From Isoetes taiwanensis (Eukaryota; Streptophyta; Lycopodiopsida; Isoetales; Isoetaceae): DNA of 64,000 nt. Below are positions 34,030 to 45,604 of the stretch, piece by piece; the stretch's first letter is position 1, and each line of letters opens with the position of its first letter. Position numbers and translations under genes: made by a program. A model generated the notes under the pieces. The model was not told the DNA's origin, made no database searches, and saw nothing but the letters and a program-made list of their open reading frames with translations. The DNA lies in the NCBI GenBank assembly GCA_021234155.1, contig JAJEKV010000831.1:1-64000 (forward strand), written 5' to 3'.

Positions 34030-35310
34030 AGGTAGTACAGGTTCTTGTAGGGTCTGAACATGGAGGATGGTTTACAGAAAATATGTAACCAATGCTGATG
34101 ACACATTCCTCTTTCTTGTGGCTGAAGCAGACAATCTTCAGAATGCAAAGCTTCTTCTAAATACTACCATCTAGAGTTCTGGTTGGTTGGCTGAAGTGCT
34201 CTGCCTTATGGACGCTTGATGGTGTTGTGCCCCCTTGTGTTGCTGATTTTCCTTGAAAGGTGCTTCCTCATGGGAAGGGCACTAAACTTGAGGGTATTCC
34301 GGTGGGCATTCATATTTCGACTTAAGATGATCATAGAAGGGTTGCGAAAGCATCCATTTTGGTGGAATACTGCTAAGCTCTCTCTGCTTGTGTGGATAAC
34401 TGTTGCTAAACATGTTTGAAATAATTCCCATATTTATATGGCCTCTGCCCTGTTGGCTTCTCAGGCAAAATTTCAGTCGATAGTCACCATTGTCTGTAAC
34501 TTTATCTGAGGTGGGATTGAAGAGCATGTTATGGTGAAGATTGCATGGTCCAAATGCACTCGGCCAAAATTTGCTGGTGGCTTAGGTATGATAGACTCCA
34601 TGTGCAAAGCAAGAATATGATTTCTAAGTTCATATGGAGGATCCTTAAGGATATGATTGATTCACCTGGATTGTTGTTGGTAAAGCAGTCGCTTGCATAT
34701 TGTGTTCCTTTTGGAAAAACTTTAGTAAAATCTCTTCTTCCTTGGGGTCTCTTTTACCAGCTATGCTCTTTTCCTAATGCCTCCCCTTTTTTTAAAGGAT
34801 TGTTGGAGTCTTGGAAGACAATGCAGACCTTATCTTGTATCAATCATGTTGCATGTCATCAGCTGAGTGCTCCTTGTTGGTGGATACGTGTGGAAAACAA
34901 CCTTCTACTTTGTGCCTCAGTCCATCCATTAACTCACAAAAGTTGGAGGTTAGCAGGAATCTTGATAGTTGTGGTATGGTTAGTGACCTGGGAGGTCTTT
35001 CAAACCAAATTCTTGTTATCTCGATGTGACAGACTTATTGGGTAAAAGGTTGCTAGTAATCTGCCATGTGTTGCTCCAAAGCCTATTGAAGTGTGCATGT
35101 GGATTTCTCACCAAAATGTTCATGAACATAGGCTCGTGAATTCTATGTATAAGCTGCTTATCAATGGTGATATCCTTCCACATCCACTAAGTGGTCCCTT
35201 CAGCTTCTGCCTCCTAGTTGGAGATGTATGTGGACTTGCACTTGGAATAAACTACTTCATCCTAAGGTGGCTATGCTTTTATGTCAGTTCATATAATGGC
35301 ATTATTGTAT
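34030..35310 (+). mobile_element. Family-C (L1-like) LINE fragment
   Basis: RT text NADDTFLFLVAEADNLQNAK starts at 34091, the F/YADD box with N at its first position. Further on, GGLGMIDS then MISKFIWRILKD, SLAYCVPFGK and SFPNASPF match the minus-strand copy at 44.2-45.6 kb (GGLAILDL, LVSKFVWSILQD, SLCHCVAFGK, PFPHASPF). About 35220-35290 reads LPPSWRCMW then KLLHPKVAMLLCQF, the W...HPKV segment of the plant L1 C-terminal domain. Stops and frameshifts are frequent. Confidence 0.75.
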
Positions 35311-35460
35311 TAATATTAACAATACAACTGAATATCAAGAACATGGTGTAGACATCAATGTACAATATTCGTTCAGTTGACATTTTAGCTCATTGGGCAC
35401 ATGCTTTATGAGGGTGTAAGATCTGTAATTGGTTAAATAATACGAATGACGAGTTATACT

Positions 35461-35539
35461 CTCTCTCTCTCCCTCCCTCCCTCCCTCCCTCCCTCCCTCC
35501 CCTCCCTCCCTCCCTCCCTTTTTTGGGGGGGGGGGGGGG
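35461..35539. repeat. CT/CCCT array ending in T7-G15
   Basis: CTCTCT passes into about twelve CCCT units (35470-35518), then a T run and fifteen consecutive G (35525-35539). The G run and the G-rich minus strand of the CCCT array could each form a quadruplex. Confidence 0.9.
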
Positions 35540-35659
35540 ATTCAAGGTAATGGTATTCTGCATATGGTTGGCATATCTATCTTATGAACTTTGCCCAAGG
35601 AGTCTTATGTATTTGTATTGGATGTCATTATATTAAAATGTGTTATTGTATATCAATGA

Positions 35660-35790
35660 TCAAGGGTAATTGTTCGCTGGTTGGTTTAGTTGATTGACGA
35701 TGTATAGGTCTCAAGTTCAAGTCCTATCGTGATATAAAGTGATGAATGGGAGAAAAAACCATAAAGAAATAATGATAGTTGATCTTTGAG
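35660..35790 (+). mobile_element. Possible tRNA-derived SINE
   Basis: TGGTTTAGTTG (35682) fits the pol III A box and GTTCAAGTC (35715) fits the B box, 33 bp apart. The sequence between does not fold as a tRNA. No second copy or poly-A tail is visible here, so the call rests on the two boxes. Confidence 0.35.
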
Positions 35791-38056
35791 ATTTATTTGG
35801 GGGTGTTGTCTTATGCATAGGTTGGTGGTCCTACTTAGTGGATCATGATTATCCTCTAGGAATTTAATCCCGCCTGTGCAGTTGTATTTGTCTTTTGGCT
35901 TGCACTTTTAATAAAGTTTGCTCCCAAGAAGGGGAGGAATTGATATAATTGTGCTCGGAAAAATGGGTACGGGAACAAGAGAAAGAGAAAGAAAGTAAAA
36001 AAATGTGCCAAACCATTGAAAAATTAAGCCAAATCATAGAGGTTATATCGTTAGCTAAGGACCTCTAGATAATTTAAGAATAGATGGCCTTTAATATTAA
36101 AAATAAAAATCGCATATAGAAAAAAGGGGGCAAGCTATACCTTTTACTTGGGAAAAGGCTGCGGCCTCTATATAAGAGGGCAATGATTCCACATTCAGGA
36201 ACATCAGCGATAGAGGCAACATAAGGGTGGACTGTAGATAGGATTAATGTCTACTAACAATTTGGCTTCATCATTCTTTGTGCAACCAACTGCTACAATT
36301 GCGACCAGCCTGGAGGCAACCAAATCTGTGGCCGATTAGCTTCAGCTATCTGCCTATAGCCCCAACAATTCGACTGCTCCTCAAAACTCTCAAATTCTTT
36401 GAGTTGAACTTTTGCAGAAGCCTTTTGAGTTGAACTGGTTGATTAAGAGGAATCTTCAATTCTTTTGGTGAATTACCAAATTTCTTGCCTAACCCTATTT
36501 TTAACCCTATCCTTTCCTTGAATTCGTGCTTTTCCTAGATTGAGGATTCTCTAGTGGTTAAATTGATCATCCTTAAAGCCTTTCCTGTTCAAAAAATTCA
36601 GTCTTTCTTGGAGATTCTCTTGCTCAGGATAGTTCGGTTGCATGGTGAGCTTTGCACTTAAGGGATTGTATTGTGCTTGTTTCTTCTATTTCATGCTGAT
36701 TATTTTGCAAATTAAATCGAGAGTTTACAAACTCGTATCAACAGGATTAATAAATGCATCAAAGGAAAGAACAAAGCAAAAATTGGTTTCACAAAGTCGA
36801 GTTAGTTCCCACCATTTGGAAATTGAGAGGGGGTGAATGCATAAAATCTCAGCTCTGGTCTTGTGCTTGTTGCTATGGGTTATGATCTCCAGGGCCTTCT
36901 CCACAATTAAGTAATTATTTGCAAAAGTGATGGATGTGTAGGAAAGAAATTTAAATCTAACGAGTATGTTGTTATATTTGACAGCGAGGTTTTCGCTTGA
37001 ATATCAAATTCTTTGTATCTATTTTTCGACAAATGGCCTAAGAGCTCCTTATGGCATGAGTTTTAAGAAATAAATAAATACGCAAATGCCTCGCCTACCA
37101 ATGAATATGCACCAAAAAAACACCAAAAGACAGGGTGGACAAGGGGAGATGTAGTTTATTTCAATGGTTATTATGCATTTTCAATAATGTCAATAGTTGT
37201 GATGTATAGTTGTCGTGCATTGTTAATTTATGTCAATAGTTGTTATGTCTATTTCGGGCCCTAAAAAATGCCATCTCTTGCCCAGACAAATGGTAACGAA
37301 TTTTATTTTTTATTTTTTATCTATTTATTTATTAGCACACTAGCCCTACCAAGCCTACAGCCTTTTCTGCAATTCTAGCCTATCCACGTAGCAATTCCAC
37401 CTAAGCCACATCTTAAGTGGCAGGAGCCTACATCGTTAGATCTCAATTTTTTAAAATCGATGGCCAGGAAAATTAGAAATGCACAAATTTTGTCACGGGG
37501 ATATAAAAAGACATCCGGAGAGCATTCTCCCTCCTAGGCTTTGTTTGGGCATGGCTTCGATTCACAACTTCCATCGACCTTTCTGCACCCTCCTTAGTGT
37601 TTCTCAAAATCGACACAATGTGACATATTGATTTCTATCGAGGTTTTGATTTCACGAAAAAGTAGTAACCATGCTGTTCTTTCACCCTGGGTTGGACACT
37701 GTGGAATACAAAGCGAGATATCATCCGTCTAGAAGCATTGGAGATTATTTATTACTGCCATCATTCTATTAATTTCTTGTAGTCCGATTTGCTGATACTG
37801 TGGAGCACCTTCGAATATTGTGGATTTGTCCAAGCATCGGGTATGGAAGAATAGGTTAGGTTTTGGGCATGCATCTGGTATGGCTATGATTTCATAGTCG
37901 GTGAGTCAAGAATTAACAAAAGAATAGGAAAAGGGCATATGTTAAGATCACCGGATCTATATTTAAACGTCCCAGATTATTTTTAGATCAAATTGAATAG
38001 GAAAATTTTGCTCTGTAACTAAAATTGGTAATCGAAATTGGCCTGACATGTAAATC
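35791..38056. other. Intergenic DNA, no gene seen
   Basis: AT-rich, with many short ORFs lacking motifs. A ATCTATTTATTTATTAG stretch near 37320 is simple-sequence. Confidence 0.4.
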
Positions 38057-38301
38057 AAACTTATGAAATAATAGAGAATTCAACACAGCAGATGAGAACA
38101 CAATGAGACAAGAACACGAATGATCAGAAGATAGTATCATTAGCGAAATGTTCACTGTTTAAATACAGCTATCTCTATAAGGTCCAGCTTAGATCATGGA
38201 GTAACTTGTGCCACAATTCCTTCAACCGCTTGAACCGCTTAACTACTTGCCAAACATGAAATAACCAAAATAGAAAACTTTAAAACACTTAATATTTAAC
38301 A
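38057..38301 (-). repeat. 3' LTR of the copia element
   Basis: Read on the minus strand it starts TGTTAAATATTAAG at 38301, right after the polypurine tract CTTAAGTGGGGG (38313-38302). It is about 97 percent identical to the solo LTR at 27823-28066. Confidence 0.8.
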
Positions 38302-38308
38302 CCCCCAC

Positions 38309-38670
38309 TTAAGTGTTTGCCATCTTTAACCCAACCATTTCAAGAAGTTTCTGAAACTTGATGGTTCCCAGAGCTTTTATCATTGCATCCGCAACCATTT
38401 CTGTTGTAGGACAGTAAGCCAACTTCAAGGTACCTGTATTTAGGATATCTCTGATATAGTGATACTTAATATCAATATGTTTCATCCTCTTGTGCTCAGC
38501 AGGATCATATGAAACTTTCATGGCTCCTTGATTATCTGCCATCAGTGTCATTCCTATGCTGTCATGGATTTTCAATTCATTTGCTAACCTTTGCAGCCAA
38601 ATGGCTTCATTAAAAGCATGTGCAATCGCATAGAATTCAGCCTCAGTGGTGGATTGAGCAATGCATTTTG
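38309..38670 (-). pseudogene. Copia RNase H domain
   Basis: The frame to 38309 ends MANT just before the polypurine tract and includes LMADNQGAMKVSYDPAEHKR, HIDIKYHYIRD and CPTTEMVADAMIKAL, the conserved copia RNase H end (D in ADNQGA, H in HIDIKYH, D in VADAMIK). The N-terminal strand (TTEAEFYA region) is in another frame; one base is missing near 38673. Confidence 0.85.
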
Positions 38671-39753
38671 TTTGGAGCTACTCCAACTTATGATTCCTCC
38701 TGCAAGAGTAAAGACATAACCTGAGATAGATTTTCTGTCTGGATCCCCTCTCCAGTCTGAATCCGTGTATCCAACAATCTCTTTGCTGCCATTAGCATCA
38801 AAACTTATTCCAAACTTGGAGGTACCTGCAATGTATCTTAGACACCTTTTGAGCGAGCAACAACGACTATGCTTTGGGCTATTTGCAAACTGGCTTAACT
38901 TGGAGAGTGTCAAGGACAAGTCAGGTCTTGTGGCTACTGCTGCAAAATTCAGAGTCCCCAAGATATTTCTGTACTGTTCATGGATGTAAAATAGATTCTC
39001 AGAACAAGACTCACTTGAGGCAACTAAGTTTACTCCAAACTCAAGAGGAGTTGCAACTGTTTTACAATTTGTCATGCCCACCCTGTGCAAAAGATCAACC
39101 AAGTATTTTTCTTGATGTAAAAACATCTTCCCTTTCTCTCTGTCATAGTTTATCTGTATGCCGAGAAAGTGATGTATCATGCCCAAATCCTTCATTTTGA
39201 ATTGTTTATGGAGTTGCTCTTTCAGAAACACTAACTCATTCTCTCGAGCTGCTAAGATTATTAAATCATCCACATAACATAATACAAGTATAGGAAAAGG
39301 CATGAATCGAAAATAAACACCAGGATCATTGGCACTTACTTGGAAATCCAGTATAAGGAGCACTTGATTCAATCTGGAATACCAAGTTCTGGACGCCTGC
39401 TTCAGACCATGTATTGCCTTATGCAACTTGCAGACAACATTAGATCCTTGAATAAAGCCCTCTGGCTGTTCTAAATAGAGTTCCTCCTCAAGTTTCCCAT
39501 GCAAGAAGGCATTTGTGACGTCCATTTGGTGTATGTGATAACGCTGTTGACATCCATATGCCAAGATGGTTCTCACAGATGTGAGTTTAACTACATGAGC
39601 AAAGGTCCTATCATAATCTATCCCATATACCTGTGTAAAGCCTTTGGCCACCAGCCTTGCTTTAAAACGGTCAATGTTGCCATCACTATGGTATTTGATT
39701 TTAAATACCCATTTGGATCCTATTATGTTTTTGTCAATAGGTTTTTTAACCAA
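38584..39753 (-). pseudogene. Copia reverse transcriptase
   Basis: About 390 open codons. The start has NIIGSKWVFKIKYHSDGNID, then ARLVAKGFTQVYGIDYDRTF, MDVTNAFLHGKLEEELYLEQ, GLKQASRTWYSRL and the catalytic CYVDDLIIL box, then GYTDSDWRGDPDRKSISGYV. All RT signatures are intact. The frame shifts before RNase H. Upstream, between 39754 and 39914, stops separate it from integrase. Confidence 0.9.
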
Positions 39754-39914
39754 AGACCAAGTCCCAGCTTCTTATATTGATGCAAGTTCAGCTTCCATAG
39801 CAGCAATCCACTGATTATTTTTCATTGCTATTAATAGCCTCAAGATAAGTTTGTGGTTCAATAGCATGCTCCGTGATTGAAAACACATAATCTTGGAGCC
39901 ATGCAGGAGGCCTC

Positions 39915-41069
39915 CTATGGCGTGTAGGCCCTTACAGCAGCAAGATACTCTGTTGTATCATTCTCTCCTAAAGGTTCCTCTTCAACATCAGTATTACCAT
40001 TATTACTTTCTATGACATCATTCCTCTCTGTGTTGGCATTCTCCAAAGGATTTGCTGATGCAGCAGGCAGAGTTTTGCTGGGTACTTCTAAGTCTGCTAT
40101 AATGACAAAGGTTGATGCTTCTGGCTTAGCCTGAGGGAAACAATTCTCATATTCATTAAATTCAGCATGGCAGCTAATCACCAGTTTCCGAGTCTCAAGA
40201 TCAATGAATCTGTATGCTTTTCTGTTACTGCAGTAGCCTATAAACATGCATGATTTTGCTTGGCTCCCTAGCTTTGAGTTTGGAACATTTAACTTTACAA
40301 AAGCTTTGCATCCAAAAACTTTCAAATGTTTAAGCACAGGAGGTTTACCTGCCCAAATGTCTTCAGGAACTTTGAATTCAAGTTTGGCATGAGGAGCTCT
40401 ATTTATCAAATAGGCTGCTGTAGCTATAGCTTCACCCCAAAAGCAAGCTGGTACTTTCATGCTTAACAACAGTGTCCTGGCCATTTCAATGAGGGTTCTA
40501 TTTACCCTTTCTGCTCGACCATTCTGCTCACTAGTATATGGTGCAGTGAGTTGGTGTTCAATCCCATTTATCATGAGAAAATCCTCAAAGGCCTTAGAAC
40601 AAAATTCACCTCCATTGTCAGATCTTAAAGCTAAGATTTGATTTCTAGTTCCCTTTTCAACCAGTCGTTTGAAAATGCAAAAATATTCAAAGCATTGATT
40701 CTTAGTTTTGAGTAAATACACAAATACCTTTCTGGAGAAATCATCTAAGAACACAAGGAAATATTTTGATCCTGCAGATGTTGCTGGACTGATTGGACCA
40801 CACAGATCAGTGTGCAGCAGAGCAAGTCTTTGTTTTGCATGTGAAGTGGAAGCCGGGAATCTCCCCCTTGTGATCTTACATTGTAAACAAATGTTGCAGG
40901 GTCTGGTGGATACCTTGCCAGTCTTCACAATTCCCTGTTTGACCAGAAATTCCATTCGAAAGGGGGCGATATGCCCGAGCCTGTAATGCCATAATGTTTG
41001 CTCAGAAAGAGCTTCGCCTGCATAATGTATTTCTTCAATGATTCTAGGTGACCCAAGGATCTCATACAA
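39915..41069 (-). pseudogene. Copia integrase
   Basis: About 385 codons. The HHCC zinc domain is present (LWHYRLGHIAPFRMEF...CNICLQCK), and the core has LLHTDLCGPI, LRSDNGGEFCSKAF and NGRAERVNRTLIEMA, giving the D, D, E triad. FGCKAFVKLNVPNSKLGSQA and a KSCMFIGYCSNRKAYRF segment complete the usual copia integrase C-terminal part. It ends at a TAG at 39915. Confidence 0.9.
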
Positions 41070-41137
41070 GTTGCCCTTCCGTATTGCTATCTAGCACTTC
41101 ACAACTAGATGTAGAAAATTTGATTTCACTTCCTGCA

Positions 41138-42331
41138 TCAGTTAGTCTGCTGACTGACAAGAGATTCTTTTGCAAACGTGGTACATGCAGAACATTTTCG
41201 ACAGTTGTGACAGCTTTTCCAAACAGAATTTGAAATGCTACCTGTTCCAATTGCTTCCTGAACATGGTGATCTCCCATTCGAATCGTCTTAGAGCATGAC
41301 AACAGCTGATAATTGAAGAAAAGTTCTCTTTGTGAAGTCATATGGCTTGTAGCTCCAGAATCCATGTACCACTTAGAGTTAGGCTTCCCTTCCATCAATT
41401 CTAAGGCAACAAAAAGGAACTCCCCATGATCATCCTCTAGTTCTTCACCTATGCAGTTGTGTTCCTCCTCAGAATTGTCAACACATTTTTCTTCCTCTGC
41501 AACAGCTGCTTGCTCTCTGGGTACGGGAGCAGGGGCTCGACAATCTCTTGCCAGATGTCCAGTCTTTTGGCATCGAAAGCAAGTTGCTTTGTTTTTATCC
41601 AATCGAGGCTTCCTACCTCCATTATTTTCTCCCTTCTTATTTTTAGCTTCACTGAACATCAGCGTATCTGTCACAAGATGTGCCTTGTTCTGATTCTGAC
41701 GAATGACTTCAGCTTTGAGTCTCTCCAGAGCCTTGTCGAAAGTATATTCCGACAATCTGCCTTCCATATTGATAATGACTCCTTCAAAAGTCGAAGGTAA
41801 ACTATTGAGCAGCATGCTTACCTTCTCATCTTCCGTGATATCGACACCAGTGGCTTGCAACTCGTCCAGCATCTCCCTCATGATGCATGCATGCTCATGG
41901 AAATCTCCTCCCTCAGTCAAATGAAGACTGTAGAGCTTTTTCCTTAGAGCAAGACGATTTCCTCCCAAAGCAGAAGCATAATGGTTCATGAGAACCCGCC
42001 AAATTGCTTGAGCAGATGAAAGTCCCCTGACCAATCTCACAGAGGTGTCATCTAAACCAGAGCAGATCACCAATCGCGCCTTTCGGTCCTTCTCAGCAAG
42101 GTCCGAAGCGAATTCTAGAATAACCTCAATGGTTTCTTCATCAGTGCCTTCAATAGCACTAGATCCGGCAGGAGTGCCTTGATTCATACTCCCTGCCGGA
42201 TTGACAGCACCCCAGAGGCCCGTATCCTCCAGGATCATCTGGATCCGCCATTTCCAGAGCATAAAATTTTTCCCATTGAACCGGGGAATCAGCTTCCATT
42301 CGAATGCATTCAGTGTCCCGTTATTCTCCAT
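41138..42331 (-). pseudogene. Copia Gag and protease
   Basis: The ATG at 42331-42329 starts MENNGTLNAFEWKLIPRFNG, the UBN2-type gag. A CFRCQKTGHLARDC zinc knuckle follows near residue 255 and WYMDSGATSHMTSQ, the aspartic-protease DSGA site, near residue 325. The frame then changes; the end of protease continues in another phase at 41265-41062 (NVLHVPRLQKNLLSVSRLTD). The frame upstream of the ATG stays open to 42379 without another ATG. Confidence 0.9.
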
Positions 42332-42559
42332 CGTACATGTATTAAAGGTGGTTAACTCAAGGATTGGGAAATCAGTCAAGGCAATGACAGAGTCAGAGTC
42401 AGAGCAGTTACATGCGTGGGCAAGGATGCTGGAATTTCATGATCACTTAATACTGCCAAAATCTGCTCTGTATCAGGTATATCAGCAAGTTTTTCAAGTC
42501 GTCTACTTCTGCCACTTTCTAACCTGCCATATTCTTTGTCATCAAATGTCAAACCTTCT

Positions 42560-43210
42560 TTAAGTCTTTCTTTTCTTTATTCTATCTTCCTGTTCAATTT
42601 GATCATTGTTTGCTGCTCCTGTTTCTACTTGCTTTTGATCATCATGTTCTTTCTCTGAAATCTTTTCAATAGTATCCTGATCATCATTAAATCCTGCATT
42701 TTTTATTACTTGTTTTTTAGCCACATTATTTACTGAGATAGGCAGAGCTTTATTTCTGTCCTTATAGAATGTTTGCTCATCAAATACTATATCTCTGCTT
42801 ATAACAATCTTGTTTAGTTCTGGTACAAACATTCTATAACCTTTGGTCTGTTCATCATAACCAGTTAAGAAACCTACCTCAGCTTTATCATCTAATTTCA
42901 ATCTTAATTCACTAGGTATATGAATGTAGCCCAAGCAACCATAGGCCTTAAGAAAACTGTAATCAATGTATTTATTATTAGATCATACAAGTTCTGGTAT
43001 ATTACCTTTCAAGCTCGATGTTGGCAATTTGTTCTGTATATATTGCTGTCTTCAGAGCCTCCTCCCATAGATAATTAGGTAAACCTGAAAATTTCAGCAT
43101 AGATCTAACTGCATCAAGCAAAGTTCTATTTTTTCTTTCTGCTACTCCATTCTGCTGTGGTATAAACTATTCATTTAAACTGTATGATGCTTCACATATT
43201 AACAACATCC
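42560..43210 (-). mobile_element. Second copia copy, integrase fragment
   Basis: In order on the minus strand: a [20 protein letters not shown]-type stretch (43160-43100), [20 protein letters not shown] (to about 43030), then 42934-42560 with GYIHIPSELRLKLDDKAEVG and GYDEQTKGYRMFVPELNKIV. It is the integrase C-terminal half of a different copia lineage from the 38-42 kb element, which has SKLGSQAKSCMFIGY at this place. Stops interrupt it. Confidence 0.8.
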
Positions 43211-43620
43211 CGCCCTGATCCTAACCTCAGATGCTCACAGTCCTGCTCCGGCCTTATTTCTATTGGAATCTCTCTTGCCTTTTATTTCTGATTGGATCTT
43301 CCTGTCTCAAGAATATCTCGAAAGAGAGAAGGATCTAGAAGTTCAAAAGAAAAACTTCCCCCTTTTTTTTTTTTTGCTAGGTCAAAAGGTAGGAGAAACC
43401 ACCGTGAAGAATTTTGCCCTTTCTTGAAAAAGGGTATGCAATGAATAATCTTTTGCCAGTTTTCAAATGGATCTTAGATAGGTTGTTTCGGTGCTTGGAT
43501 TCAAATGGATCGTGGGAGCTTATGATCGAACCAGTGGTATTCTGAAGGATACAGGATATTTCATGGCTTTAGAAATTTTCAGAATAAGATTTGATTGAAT
43601 TGATTTTAGTTGATTGCTTT
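43211..43620. other. Intergenic DNA, no gene seen
   Basis: Contains a T11 run (about 43363-43373) and no recognisable coding text. Confidence 0.4.
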
Positions 43621-44150
43621 CTTGTTGTTTTTCCAGTTCCACATTTCGGCCCTGTATCAACGGGCATATTCACAGCCAAGGGGATTTCCCTCTTGGCAAA
43701 GCTGTTTTTGATAGGCTTATGCAATATGCTTCTAAGTTGATAGACAAGAAGCAAAAGATGAAGCAGCAGAATTTAAGGATCCTACAGATCCTATGACTGG
43801 TCAAAAACTCTCTTATCTTGTGATTGGACACACAAGCCACATTATTATGTACGAGCAATAAATGAATATCATTTATCATTGATAGTTATAAACGCAACTC
43901 CCCTAATAACTTTGGCAATGCATTGCAGAGAAACAGGGCTGCTTTGCCTATTGGAGAGTTTTTGTATCATCGAAAGAAAAGCCTTCTTGCTGAAAATTTG
44001 ATGCAGAAGAGAATGCAGGGTTCAAAGGCACACTTTGTGTTGAGGAAGTCAGAAAAGCTTGTCCAAAATCTCAAGATACGTCAGCTCAAAAAGATTTTTA
44101 ATTATCTTGACATGGGCAACATTGGATACATGATCTGTCATGTCTACTAA
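43620..44150 (+). pseudogene. Flagellar-associated EF-hand protein remnant
   Basis: Two blocks follow the order of flagellar EF-hand proteins known from algae and animals. Block 1 (about 43690-43800) reads VFDRLMQYASKLIDKKQK then, after a one-base shift, EFKDPTDPMTGQKL, like the repeated F-x-P...TG-x-x-L motif. Block 2 (43923-44150) reads NRAALPIGEFLYHRKKSLLA, a basic helix, then KIFNYLDMGNIGYM, resembling an EF-hand in which several Ca-binding acids are lost (MGNIG for D-x-D/N-x-G). An intron may lie between 43810 and 43925. The shift and the degraded loop indicate a pseudogene. The family call is from memory of motifs and is moderate at best. Confidence 0.4.
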
Positions 44151-44200
44151 TGTCCTATCAGTATTTTGAGGTTAGAAGAACTTGTCTTCCTTTGTCTTAC

Positions 44201-45604
44201 TTTTTTTTTTTTTTTGAAGAACTGTATCATCAATATATTAAAAGAATGGTAATGTTACAAAGCAAGTGAGGAGGAAGGAGAACTGCCCCAAAGAGACAGC
44301 GATACCTCGACACTCCACAACAAACTTACAGAAAAACTGCAACTCTACTGCTGTACAAACCGACCATCACCATCTACAACACCCAAGAAGTCCCGCCAAA
44401 TGGCAAACTTCCGCCTACTACTCCCCGAATACCAGAAAGCTTTTGAAATAGCTTGTACCGAAGTCGAGGAATCGAGAGGCCGCAGTCGGTCAATCCCCCC
44501 GAAGATCCACAACCGCCGCCACTTCCAAATCAGCCACACCAACCAAGCCACGCGATGGATGCAAGGCTTGTTGCCGCAAGGGCTGCCAAGCACCGAGTGA
44601 TACACATGAAGCAAAGCTGGCCGGCTAGTCAATCTCACCTGAAACAAAGCCCTAACCCAATCCCGTGCAGTACCGCAAGTGAGGGCATAAAACCGCATAA
44701 TGCTCCACGCCTCAACGATGAAGGCCACAACAAGGGTAGAGAGGGCTCACACCGCCTAAACCAACTCACAAGGGCATTCACCGATACAACGGTGCACCAC
44801 CGCCACGAAGCACCCCTAACCTTCTGGGTGGGGAAAGTGAGTCTGCGGTCCACGCCCAAACCGAAGCCATCGAGAACCCGAAGCTGCAGAGACCACTTGC
44901 CTCAAGGGGCAAAGTGTGTCATGAATAGCCAGCACCCGTAAGAAGACCGCACAAAGCAAGAAGACACAACATCCGGATGAACCTTCCAAACCTCGCACCA
45001 CCACATCATCCCGAGGGACTATAGGTATGTGTAGCGGAATACTCCCCCGCCACATGTTCCCGATAGCCCGTCCACGCCCCTCGACGTAAAAGCGAAGCTG
45101 AAAGAACTCCCAAGAAGCTAGCAGCTGACCACCCCAATACCAATCCTCAAAGGTGAGCACAAAGCAGCTCGCCTCCAAACGCCTCAAGGCCCGAAGCATG
45201 CATACAAGTGGCGACCAAGGGCAAGTGCGCAGGGGGTAGAGGAACCCACAAGAAAGGAGAAGAGTGGTGATAAACTAAGGCATAATCTAGCTGGAAGAGC
45301 ACACGCACATGATCCCAAGCCCGCAACACTCCCGTGCGGAGAAAGGGGATGCATGTGGGAAAGGCCGGAGGCCATACAACAAAGGATGCCTGTGGCAACT
45401 CCACATGCACGACGGCTTCCCAAATGCCACACAATGGCAAAGAGACTGCAACAACAGTGCCGCACCAGGAGAAGATGCTCCATCCTGCAGAATGCTCCAA
45501 ACAAACTTGGAGACCAACAACTTACTATGCAGCGCCAAATCCAGAATGGCCAAGCCCCCATCCTCCCGGGGGCGGAGACCATTAGAGGTAATTTGAGATC
45601 TCAT
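44201..45604 (-). mobile_element. Family-C (L1-like) LINE, 5'-truncated
   Basis: A T15 run at 44201-44215 is the poly-A tail on the minus strand. The frame 44728-44345 (RPALLHVYHSVLGSPCGNKP...AWLVWLIWKWRRLWIF) is the zf-RVT-like end of plant L1 elements. 45604-45287 reads GLRPREDGGLAILDL and LVSKFVWSILQDGASSPG, matching the copy at 34.5 kb. It lacks the RT catalytic core. A TIR element adjoins or interrupts its 5' side at 45583. Confidence 0.8.

Larger units (their letters stand above)
38057..42560 (-). mobile_element. Ty1/copia retrotransposon lacking its 5' LTR
   Basis: Minus-strand order is gag with zinc knuckle, protease, integrase, reverse transcriptase, RNase H, polypurine tract, LTR. 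The integrase-before-RT order is diagnostic of copia. No copy of the LTR occurs upstream of gag (42332-42560); only a weak PBS-like TGATACAGAGCAG lies near 42470. A few frameshifts and stops separate the polyprotein parts. Beyond about 42560 a different copia copy follows in the same orientation. Confidence 0.9.

Noticed and set aside
35660-35740. Functional tRNA gene
   Set aside because: A- and B-box-like motifs are present, but there is no acceptor stem or anticodon arm that pairs.
44453-44941. 162-codon plus-strand ORF
   Set aside because: It is antisense to the L1-like LINE C-terminal domain, which has the poly-A tail and conserved text on the minus strand.
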